Shown: in pieces, positions 1 through 8,722 of the stretch | Numbering within the stretch: position 1 is the stretch's first letter | Layout of the letters: the number at the start of each line of letters is the position of its first letter | Source of the DNA: Pelomyxa schiedti | Lineage: Eukaryota > Evosea > Pelobiontida > Pelomyxidae | DNA: 21,028 bases | Reading direction: 5' to 3' | Assembly (NCBI GenBank): GCA_020536535.1 | Contig: JAHLWZ010000044.1 | Coordinates: 6,177 to 27,204, forward strand | Notes under the pieces: generated by a model | Seen by the model: the letters and a program-made list of their open reading frames with translations, nothing else | Told to the model about the DNA's origin: nothing | Database searches by the model: none | Translations under genes and position numbers: made by a program

Positions 1-1781
1 TTGCCTTTGTTGCTCTGGGTTTTGGTTTGTTTGCTTCTGCCTCTACCCGAATCATCTGCTCAATGGCGCTCATCTCAACATCTGATGGCTTGCCCCCTTC
101 TGGTTCTGGCTTGGCTGCTTCGTCTTTGATTTCTTCTGCTTTGATTTCTCCTGCTTCTGTATTGGCTGGCTTCCCTTCACTTTCCTCCAATGTGGCTTCA
201 GGTGCATTTAGCTTGTCCTGAAGCTCTTGGAAAAACTCCTTGGCGAAATCAAAGCAGAGAGTCCATTCATCCATGGGTATTACATCAAATAGTTTGAATA
301 GCGAAGCAGGAGTTGTAGCATTGATGTCAAAGGGTGGCAAATCGGGGTGGGAGACTGCTTCAACTAAAACAGGTTCAGGAACTTTTCTCTCATCTTCGGC
401 AATGTCGGCATTCGCCATCACGCTCCTATTAAGTGTAAGGGTGTGTGCCTAGTGCCTCGTTAGTATGGAACAGAAAAATGAAAACGTTCTTACAATTTGA
501 GCGGCCCTCCGAGAACCGAAGTTCTTACTCAAGACTTCTCGTTTTTCATGGAAACTACGTTTTTCGTCCTTGACGTCACTTTCCTTGGAATCCCTAAGAT
601 TATGGTCCAGCCTCTGGATTGGGGGAACAGCAACAACTCTCACCTGTAGAAATTCTTTTGGTAAGATGTTTGAAGGAAGTTGATTTTTACCTTATTTGTA
701 TACTTGTTGTACATTGCAATGGCATAATTGCAGTGATATGACGTGGGAGCAGTTTCTGGATTTGGACGGTAGACACACTTAGCCGTGGTTGCCATGATAG
801 GCATTTCCTTTTTTTCCAAATTAGCGGCTGACAGAAGAAAAGAACGGATACACTACACACATGGATCCCATCAGCGTCCCCCCTCTTGAACTGGAGCTCA
901 TCTTCATCGCCGACAAATACAGTTGGATCAGGGGGAACAGAGAACTGCACCACAACAGGAGGGATTCCCACACTGCATACTTCCAGAGGCACTTCCTCCA
1001 CGGACACAGGCTTCCGTTCCACCTGCTGTTCCTGTTCCTGTTCCTGCTCTTGCTCTTGCTCTTGCTCTTGCTCTTGCTCTTGCTCTTGCTCTTGCTCTTG
1101 CTCTTGCTCTTGCTCTTGCTCTTGCTCTTGCTCTTGCTCTTGCTCTTGCTCCTCTTGTTGTTCCTGTTGCTCCGGCTCTGGCTCTTCCGCTGCATATTCA
1201 TGGGCGGGTTCCTCGGCTGGAATCGCCGTGCCCTGCTGTGGCACCCCTTCCTCCTCTTCATCTTGCTGGGCCCTCTCTTCGTTTTCCTCCACCGCCACCT
1301 CATTATCCTCCTGCTCAGCCGCGGCCATAAACGACGACTCCCCCGCCTCACCCTCGGCTTGATCTCCCCCGGCTCCGCCCTCGGTTTCCGTTTCCGTTTC
1401 CTCCATCTCGGCCACTGCCACTGCAACTGCAACTGTCGCCGGGGCCCCCTTGTGCGCCGCATTGCCCCCCTTCCCCGCCGAGCCTGGCGCCGGGGCCGTT
1501 GCCACTGGCACGGGGGCTCGTCCCCGCGTAGTGGCGGCCGTAGCCTTGGGTGCGGCGACCACCGGGGGGGCCGCTGCGGGCTTGGCCGCGGGGGCGGAGC
1601 CGCTGGCGCGGGGCTTTGGTTTCGGTGAAGCCGCGGTGGAGGTGGTTGTGGGTGGCGGTGCGGCGGGGGGCGGGGGTGCTTGGCGCTGTGCGCGCTGGAA
1701 TTTGGCGAGTTTAGCAAGTACCTCCCTTTGTTGCTGGAGGAGGTACGCCTCCGTCTCGGCCTCGGGTGCGTTGTCGTCCAT
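1..1781 (-). CDS. RPA49: RNA polymerase I subunit A49-like, partial (3' end off window)
   Basis: Likely the A49/POLR1E subunit of RNA polymerase I, which supports rRNA transcription in the nucleolus. Exons (minus strand): 1781-857, 827-691, 643-494, 448-<1; introns of 29, 47 and 45 nt all keep frame. The recognisable part starts near residue 265 with PPVVVQFSVPPDP, comparable to the VLVQFSNGK region of human POLR1E. It continues through YHCNYAIAMYNK, the basic FGSRRAAQI segment (like FGTTKQKRAL) and LPPFDINATTPASLFKLFD, matching the LPPCYDDAAKPEDVYKFED stretch of the human protein. The first ~260 residues are unlike the family: a short amphipathic start, Pro/Ala/Lys-rich sequence, an acidic stretch and about 20 Glu-Gln pairs. 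The C-terminal winged-helix half would lie beyond the left edge. The family call rests on motif order read by eye; the 29-nt intron is the weakest junction. Confidence 0.72.
828..856 (-). other. Inferred 29-nt intron of the A49-like gene
   Basis: Minus-strand gtagtg...tctgtcag. Removing it moves the reading frame from the acidic exon 1 into the NLEKKEMPIMATTAKCVYRP frame, which then runs on through the later exons. The unspliced frame also stays open here, so the intron is inferred from family similarity downstream, not forced by a stop codon. Confidence 0.55.
1044..1150. repeat. (TGCTCT)n hexanucleotide tract encoding Glu-Gln pairs
   Basis: Near-perfect tandem hexamer of about 17-18 units, with degenerate units (tgttcc) on its left side. 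On the minus strand it reads GAGCAA/GAGCAG and encodes the (EQ)n run of the A49-like protein. All three plus-strand frames are also open across it, which creates long spurious Leu- and Cys/Ser-rich ORFs. Confidence 0.95.
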
Positions 1782-1970
1782 CGCCGAATTATTAGCCGAA
1801 ACGCAACTGCTCTACAGATCTTGTGATTCCGGTGGGATCAATCAAGGCCCTCAAGTACCAAACACCTACCACTGGACATCAATCGGCGGCAGAGGCAACT
1901 ACAATCTCCTTTAATCATCATAGTCCTTTTCCTAATAAGCAGCAACCGGAAAAACCAAAACAAAACCAGA
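1782..1970. promoter_or_regulatory. Divergent intergenic region, presumed bidirectional promoter
   Basis: The 189 bp separates the start codons of the minus-strand A49-like gene and the plus-strand gene at 1971, so it must hold both 5' leaders and probably both promoters. It is AT-richer than the GC-rich first exons on either side. I see no clear TATA box. Confidence 0.5.
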
Positions 1971-3749
1971 ATGTCGGGAACCAGCAGGCATAAACGGACG
2001 TGGGTGGTCCACGAGCAGGCGCCCACCCACGACGACGTCCGCGTGCAGGGGGTGGTCCCCGGCCCCGCCTGCATCCTGGCCCACGCCCAGGCCCTCGCCC
2101 TCTGCTGCGGCGCCCTCCTCCCCCTAGCGCCTCTCGCTCCTCCCTCTGAGCCCTCCTCCTCCTCCTCCTCCTCCTGTGCTCGGTCGCCGCTGGGGCTGCG
2201 GCATCTGCGGTCGCCGGCGCTGCTGCGGGCGGTGGTGGAGGGGTACGTGCTGGGGACGGGGCCCACGGCGCTGGGCGGGGCCCCGCTGTGCCGGGTGGTG
2301 GCCGTGCAGGCGACGGCGGGGTACCGGGGGCTGTCCATGTACCAGGCGGGCACGGAGGGCCGCGTGGTGCTGTGCATGGTGGTGTCGCCCACGGGCAGCC
2401 TCACGCGGCCCCTGTTCAGGGTCCCCGCGCCAGTGCTGCACCGCGTCACTCGCCCCATTCCGGGATCACATCATCTTCAACAACAACAACAACAACAACA
2501 AGCACGAGAAGGAGAAGGCATGGATGCGATTGTGGGCCAGAATAATCAGAATCAGAATAATAACCAGAATGCATTGCCTCCTGCTGATGGTAGTAGCACC
2601 GGCACTCTTGGTTCTGCTTCTGATAGTCCTGGGGGTATAGACTGATTAATCCCTTTCTTCCTCCTTTAACAGTTGTTTGCAGATAGCAGCGACACTTTTC
2701 ACTTTGGTATTTCTCGGCCTGTTCCGGATACGTCAGCTTTCTTGCTTTCCGAACCTCGCACGGCACAGGGGGCGATTGTGGGGAGACTAGGGCAGTACAC
2801 AGTTCTGTGTATGACGACAACTGCCGAGGATATCAGCCTCACAACGCAGCTGCTATCTAGTGAGGGTAATAACCACAGCAGAAAAGAGGAATGGAATTTC
2901 CGGGTGCATAAAGGGACACGTCTAATGGTAGAATGCAATTATCAATGGGTGGTGGTAGCAGAGTCATCCCTCCTGGATCCCACCCCCATACTGCACATAT
3001 GGAAGGTCAAAAACTGCTTACCACAGGAACCCGACGTATATTTCCGGGTTCGTGACAAAGTATGTAGTGACTACAACGTCGCATTCCATTTCACCAGCAT
3101 GTGCAGTTACACTCAGAACCCAATGATACAATCCGGGTGTGAATTGTCATTCATCACATTCTCCGGCCCAACGTTGGGTAACACCATGTCTCTGGCTTTA
3201 TCTGTGATGGATGTATCCAAGACCTACCGGCAGAAATCCGAAGTCATTGTGCAGCAGTACCCCAGCCTGGTTATACCAGAGACCATAACCAGCTACATCC
3301 CTACTGTGTGTTGCACTTCCGCCGGAATCCCCCATGTGCCTATGCGGAAAAATTCGTTCCAAGATGGCTTGGGTGCGGCTTACTTTTTGTCCCTTGTATC
3401 AAACCGTGCCACGCAGCTGGCTGGGTGTGGCCTTGCTTGGCTTGTAAGTGATACAGAGCTCCTTCTCCGCAAAGATGATACCTGTCACGTTTACAGTGTG
3501 AATGACCAACAGAACCCCAGTACCACCTTCCTTGTGGAGGCACACAGCGCCCGTACCGTGGGCTACTACCGGGGGCTGTCACTTACTACTGTAAACGAAC
3601 AGGGGTCTCAAACAACAGTGATTACAATACGGGATACATGCAACAACAATGAAACACTGCTCACAGTTACACTGTCACACCCCTGCGATGTGTTCCTTGA
3701 TTGTGTGTTCTGGCCCTTCATAGCCAAGGAACATATATTTCTCCAATAG
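1971..3749 (+). CDS. Unrecognised two-exon protein
   Basis: About 576 residues from exons 1971-2634 and 2683-3749. The 48-nt intron (ggggtatag...tttgcag) joins in phase 1 and removes the in-frame stop at 2643. Exon 1 is GC-rich and begins MSGTSRHKRTWVVHEQAP. It holds a hydrophobic Ala/Leu/Cys stretch, a Ser run, a segment with SPALLRAVVEGYVLGTG, then a Gln/Asn-rich linker encoded partly by a CAA repeat. Exon 2 is more AT-rich and has the composition of a folded, largely beta protein (for example WNFRVHKGTRLMVECNYQW and ATQLAGCGLAWLVSDTELL), with about a dozen cysteines. I see no signal peptide and no membrane helix beyond the uncertain hydrophobic patch in exon 1. I do not recognise a family. 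Confidence 0.8.
2152..2175 (+). repeat. (CCT)n microsatellite encoding serine run
   Basis: Eight CCT/TCC units inside exon 1 of the unrecognised gene, read as a Ser run. Confidence 0.85.
2478..2501 (+). repeat. (CAA)n microsatellite encoding glutamine run
   Basis: About eight CAA units in the linker of the unrecognised gene, encoding polyglutamine followed by an Asn/Gln-rich stretch. Confidence 0.9.
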
Positions 3750-3887
3750 ATGAATTATTTTTTTATTTATTTAAAAGTTTGTCCTCAGTCATTGAAAAAT
3801 TGCTGGAATTTTTGTCTGTAGGTCTGTTGTTGTTCCTCCTAGAAATCAGTAAGGCAAATTAAATGTAGTATACAATACAATAGATAT
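3750..3887. other. Convergent intergenic region
   Basis: The 138 bp between the stop codons of the plus-strand unknown gene and the minus-strand kelch gene holds both 3' ends. It is T- and A-rich, as expected for untranslated and polyadenylation signals. No gene is seen in it. Confidence 0.6.
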
Positions 3888-6800
3888 TTAATGTTTACAA
3901 AAGTAAAGGAGCCTCACAGAGAGGGGATTATCTGTTGGTGATCCCAGTGATTGAATCCGGTTTTGGTTTATCTGAAGAATTTCCTCCCGGGATAGGTTCA
4001 GAATGGAATCACTGATACCGGCTGATGTGAGAAGCTGTTGCCTTTGTGCTTCTGTCAGTCTGACAATGCCTAATAAATACTTACTAATCGGAATATATTT
4101 ACGAAACTACCCAACCTTTCCTCTCCGTTTCTCTGTGCCTTTCGTAGCCTTCAATGCGTTCTGTATAGGTCTCAACTAATTTGTCACTAAGGCCAAGTGG
4201 TGCAACACCTAAAAGGTTTTTTCTTAGAAATGAGAAGTAGTTCGGATGAGATATTATAACCATTTGTTGGAACAGAATCAGCAGCAACGCCGGGCTCAAA
4301 GAGTAATACTTTTACATCGTTGAACCCAACGCCAAGAGATTGTTGTTTCTTTACAGGTTCTACTCCCGCTTCTCTGGGAGAAGGTAAATTTTACGTAGGG
4401 TTTATTTCATACTTTAGGCGTCTTCGGAGGTGCAATATCTCGTTTTGTGCTGATGTCAGTGCTACTTGTAGGTCTGCCGTTTGGTTTGGGTTTCCTGTGA
4501 TGTGTTACTGAGGTTGTGATGATGGTACGATAGGCACCTGTGGTCATTTTAGAACTTGATGATTTTTGTGCTTTAAGAATTTCCAAGTCCATCCTCTCGC
4601 GCTGCAGGAATTGAGAATCCACACAAGGAAAGGGAAGGAACCTTAGCTCTGGAGATTCTATACAAGGCTTCCCTGTGAATTTCTTCCAGCTGGTCCAGTT
4701 GGTCCAAAGTCAAGTTGCCTAGATTTCTTGGGGAAAGTAAGAGGCCAGACTTGGGCAATTACTTCACTTTACCTGCCAGTAAGGTGATTCAATTGTTCTC
4801 CAAAAGAAAGTATCTCTTCCCTGAAAGCATATTAATAGGTTCATTTTTTTTGTTTGCACGTTTTTCCGAACTTGAGTCCTAGGCATTGCTTCTGCAGGAT
4901 AATCACTGTAGTATCTTTTGCGGAAGTCTCGTTGCTCCCTATTGACTGTAAGCAGGCGTAGATTAATTGAGTCGAACCTGGCCTAATAGAGGGTATAGAG
5001 CCAACAGATACATCCTTAGAAGTAGACTCACCATGCTGAGCAGGATCTGTATTGGAAGGGACATTTTTGGGGCCTGGTGGGACAGGATTTGGAAGTTCGG
5101 CAGGTGGTACTGTCTTGGGCACAACACTGCTTGGTTGGCCAAGAGGACGTTGCGGTGCACTCTCCAAAGGGGGGACAATTTGAGGTTGTTTAACTACAAG
5201 GCTTGAGGATTCAGGTAGGACCCCTTTCTCTTTGGGAAGTACTTCGGACACTGGGGGGAAAGAAATAAGAGGAACGATAATGCTACTATTAAAACCTTTT
5301 GTTTCTGGTAGCGTTATATTCAGCAGATAAATTTCATCAAAGAGTTGTGGTGGAACTGAAAATCCCCCAAACAAAATCATGCAGTGTCCACTTCGTCCAA
5401 TAGTCGCAGCAGCATGTTTGTGACGTGCTATGGGGTTCTCCCCCTCCGTAGAATTTTGATATCGTTCCCATACCAATTTATCTTAATAGGGAAGTTAGCA
5501 CATTTTCAGAAAAAGATGGAATACTTAGGTTGAGTATAAATGGTCCATTGAAGCAGAATTTCCCATCTAAACCACCATAGACCACCATTACATTATCACA
5601 AGGGACAGCGGTATGGTAAGCAATGCCAGTAATTGAGGACGTAGGAGAAACATCGCTAGGGGGGTGGAGTACTTTATTACTTTTTGTTTCAGTGGTTGGT
5701 CTATCAGAGTTCATTGCGTGCGCTGATGGCAGAGGAGGAATGTGCATTTGGCTCCATTTCGTCTTTTCTAGACTACTGAGTTTGCAAGGGAGAAATGGTA
5801 CCGACTTACCGATATCTAGTGCGTGCAGATCAGAAAAGTATGTTCCACTGGAAGACCTTCCACCAAAAATATACAACAGATTATTGGACAACACAGCTGA
5901 GTGGTGTGCTCGTGGCTGTGGTGCCATCCCTTCACATGTTTTACGCTCCCAAATACAAGTAGCTTTACTGTTGGGTTAATTATGACAGGAAAAATTCATG
6001 TTAAGACCTGTATGCAGTATCCAGACGTCATTAACAAAACCAGACTGCTGATAGCCACCGAACAGAAGAATCTTTCCGTCACCAATAGAGGTTGCTGTAT
6101 GTGCATAACGAGGGCCAGGTGAATCAGAAGAACTGGATGAGTTTTCAATGCAAGTCCAGGATAGCTCTCCTGGAAAAAGGGTTGGAATTGGCATTATGCA
6201 TACAAATGCTGCACACTTGTGTTGAAACACCAACAGTCGCTAAGGCAATCTGTATTGTATCCGCCATACAAGTAGATGTTATCTCCAACTACTGTAGCAC
6301 TGTGTGAATACCTTCATATTTTAGTGCATTTTTATAAAAGAAAGCACTGAACTACCTGGGTGAAGGCTGTCTGGGGCTGTTCTTTGGCAAAGACGAAGGT
6401 TCTGATGGGGAAACACAAGTGACTTTTGTCCATGCCACTGTTTGAACCGTGATTTCCAGACAATGAACATCACTGTTGTATGTGTGACTTTAGGTTATTC
6501 CCATTAAGTTGCTTTTTTTCTTTGTAGTGCACACCACACCATGGGAGAACAACGTGGGTGTAAACGCCGCTTGGCGCACTTTCAAAAACATGTCCTCCAA
6601 TTACATAAAGAGATTTCCCTAGAGCCATTTGAGGAAATGCAAGCAAGTAAGGAAGAGGAAAAAAATACCTACAACACTCAAACTATGTCCCACCCTTCCA
6701 CCAGGTCCCTCTGTATCTGCATTGTGAGCACACAACTCTACAGAAAAAAAGAGGAATCAGTAAGTACATCCACATCCAAGAGTGCTTTCTTCTTTTCCCC

Positions 6801-7203
6801 AAAGTCATAGTATTCACATACTGTGCCACTTTATCGTGACGTCACCAGAACCTCCTCCTTTTGCCTTTTCGGCGTTTTGCGGCGGCCCCAAAACTCCACC
6901 TCCTCCCCCAGTCCCACTCCCATAACCGCAGTTTCTCGGTGCCGCAGGGGCCGCCGCGCTTGTGCGAGGCACTTTAGGTGGCCTGGGCTGTTGTGGTGTA
7001 GTCGCAGTTATGGGACCGCGCGGCGCACCCAATGTGCCGGTGGTGGATGACGAGGGTCGTTGTTGTTGTTGTTGTGCCGGTGGTGGATGTTGCGGCCTAT
7101 TAGGCCCAGTAACCATCGATCGCAGTTGATTGCTGTTGGTCTTTTTGGTGTTGGCAGCTGCAGACCCGCTAGTCGTTCGGAGAGGCCCTCCTTGCTGCCT
7201 CAT
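3888..7203 (-). CDS. Six-bladed kelch-repeat protein with coiled-coil C terminus
   Basis: Predicted 874 residues from 17 exons (minus): 7203-6852, 6820-6768, 6735-6669, 6618-6540, 6487-6356, 6311-6217, 6169-6008, 5962-5810, 5767-5525, 5481-4860, 4820-4773, 4726-4642, 4601-4538, 4494-4413, 4373-4261, 4208-4116, 4069-3888; introns 31-52 nt. Residues 1-117 are Pro/Gln/Gly-rich. Six kelch double-glycine motifs follow (YVIGGH, YLYGGY, LLFGGY, YIFGGR, VVYGGL, ILFGGF), with typical PSPRYSHSATVVGD and APQPRAHHSA strands, so a six-blade propeller is likely. A Pro/Ser-rich linker leads to charged helices (LDQLEEIHREALYRISRAK, DLQVALTSAQNEILHLRRR) that look like coiled coils. The layout recalls Tea1-type kelch scaffolds, but orthology is not shown. 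The least certain junctions are exons 1-3 and the acceptor at 6487 (alternative 6472). The 3' part of exon 10 could hold a further 32-nt intron. An in-frame TTG lies just upstream of the chosen ATG. Confidence 0.8.
7057..7076 (-). repeat. (TTG)n / polyglutamine microsatellite
   Basis: Short GTT/TTG tract that on the minus strand encodes the AQQQQQR run in the disordered N terminus of the kelch protein. Confidence 0.75.
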
Positions 7204-7305
7204 CAAAAAAAGTTCGGCTTCCCTGTGCTGGGAATTTTTTGTTTTTGTTTTTTTTTCGTTTCGTTTCTTTGGCGAAAAGACAGGTGTGGGTGGGATTGTA
7301 TTGGC

Positions 7306-8082
7306 TTAGAAGTAGGCGGGGTCAATCCACCTGTTGGCAGAGCAGGAGTAGGTGTGCAGGGACATGGCCTGGTTGTTGTGCTTGACCATAACCTTGAGCC
7401 CGGCGAATGAGGGGCCCTGGAGTACAGTGCACGCGGAGCATGACACCGCGTTGGTGACGCTGGGGAAGTTAGCTCCCGGGACCCAGCCGGACCCGTCCCA
7501 GCAGTATTCCTGGATGCGGCCGTTGTTGCACACGTACACGCGGATGTGGTTGCCTGAGTCCCAGCAGCAAGCGCTGACTGTCTGGCCTGTAGCCTGTGCG
7601 AGGGTGAAGTTTGAGCAAAGATGTATTGTATTGTATTGTAGTGTATCCTATCTTAGGATATTGGGAGGAATTATACTTGGAAGCCTCCTTGGTACCAAGC
7701 ACCGCCGTCGTTGCACTTCTCCATAACAGTATTCCCCACGACATAATACATGCGAACACTTGTGGGGTTCCTGGATATTACTGACACCGACATGCTTTCC
7801 GTGGGGGCCATGACAGCCGGGACAACTTGTGCAGGTCTGAGGTGATATTAGAGAACCTGGAGGAGAGTTTATTTTTCCCGACCTGGTCTGAGACGGAGCA
7901 CCTGAGAAAAGGAATGCTCCAGAGCACAAGGAGTCCCGTTGGGTATTACCGCAGCAAGTCCAGTGCTCTGAACAGTCACGTACACCATGCGTGCAGTGTC
8001 CCCCACCATTTGGACTGTGTGGTGACACATTGGGATAGCAATCAGGGTAACTCCTTATAAAACTCCCAGAATGCTGGTTCAT
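7306..8082 (-). CDS. Cys/His-rich module fused to a three-blade RSL/AAL-type lectin (copy 1)
   Basis: Predicted 215 residues from exons 8082-7883, 7836-7677 and 7593-7306 (introns 46 and 83 nt). Residues 4-53 form a module with C15, C30, H32, C37, H40, C43, C44 and C53 (core HGVRDCSEHWTCCGNTQ). After a short linker, residues 82-215 hold three repeats of the Ralstonia RSL / Aleuria AAL fucose-lectin blade. Blade 1 has VRMYY, ME and AWYQGG; blade 2 is near-canonical ([18 protein letters not shown] then SGWVPG). Blade 3 is degenerate. In this family Arg, Glu and Trp contact fucose: blade 1 has R95/E107/W114, blade 2 has R138/E149/W157, while blade 3 has K187 and L199 at the first two positions. 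I see no signal peptide. The start at MNQ is uncertain: a splice acceptor (accag) abuts the CAT codon after it, so the exon may belong to a longer transcript that includes the upstream module at 8231-8519. If the module is not attached, the lectin would start at 7811 or 7793. Confidence 0.72.
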
Positions 8083-8230
8083 AATTATAAGAAGGAAAAG
8101 GAAAACGAGGAAATGGATGCACAAACTGCAGCCGAGGCGATCCTCCCACCTTAAGGTAACGTAAACATGTTTTAACAAAACATTATGGTATTTAGAATTA
8201 ACACATTGGTAAGAAAAAAAAAACCGATGG

Positions 8231-8519
8231 TTAAAAAGGGAAAAAAAAAAAGGAAGCACCGCCAAGGAAACACTGGTTGCACAGCGATCCTTGTTGCGTT
8301 GATCCGCAGCACGTCCAGTGATATGTACAGTCCCTCACTCCATGCACACAATGAAGGCCACCGTCAGGAGATCTGTTGCAGAGATTCGGGAAGCAATCCG
8401 GTGCAGACTTGATCCACTGTCCAGTGTGCTGAAAAACACCACATAACGTCAATTTAAAGGTTATTATTAGATAATTAGCGGTGGCAGGGAACTACTGTCG
8501 TGTTGCCAACAAGCGACAT
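8231..8519 (-). CDS. Second Cys/His-rich module (short gene or 5' exons of lectin copy 1)
   Basis: Exon 8428-8231 begins at a tttttcag acceptor and encodes HTGQWIKSAPDCFP, then HCVHGVRDCTYHWTCCGSTQ and a final SLC. It aligns almost column for column with the module in the adjacent lectin gene, and both begin in phase 0 with H-T/S-G. A possible first exon, 8519-8496 (MSLVGNTT), joins in phase 0 through a 67-nt intron. Read alone the product is about 73 residues and ends in a Phe-rich tail that is probably translated intron. It may instead splice onto the module at 8073 to give a protein with two modules and a lectin, but no single junction is convincing. Function is unknown; metal binding is suggested only by the Cys/His spacing. 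Confidence 0.5.
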
Positions 8520-8722
8520 ACTCAAACCGCTTTTTTGATGTTTCTTTGGAAATTGGTGGTTTTTTTGTTTTGCTTTGACAGGAAAATGATGTTCTCATAA
8601 CAGAAATAGTGCCAATGATGGATGGATCCACCAGGCTCCTCTCGTTCGACATTCTTTGTTTGTTATGGCGAAGTCACAAGAGATAGAGGTCAACAGGTGG
8701 TGGTGGGGGGATTGTGTTGTTT

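Noticed and set aside
1-418. Separate minus-strand gene starting at the ATG at 418 (MANADIAED).
   Set aside because: A phase-0 intron (449-493) joins the frame upstream of this ATG to the A49-like exons, and the continuation LPPFDINATT fits the same family.
1044-1150. Regular short repeat that could suggest a CRISPR array.
   Set aside because: The units are contiguous 6-mers with no spacers and lie in a coding frame of a eukaryotic gene.
861-1628. Plus-strand ORF with a long leucine run (and two other open plus frames).
   Set aside because: It is the antisense shadow of the (EQ)n hexamer in the A49-like gene; only the minus frame has family similarity and frame-keeping introns.
6541-6810. 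Plus-strand ORF beginning MGEQRGCKRRL.
   Set aside because: It is antisense to kelch exons 2-4, whose minus frame reads GRVGHSLSVVG and LYVIGGH.
7883-8073. CHORD domain for the Cys/His module, from the W-T-C-C and H-x-G elements.
   Set aside because: The number and spacing of Cys and His differ from CHORD, and the usual C-x4-C start and conserved HPG-FH-G core are absent.
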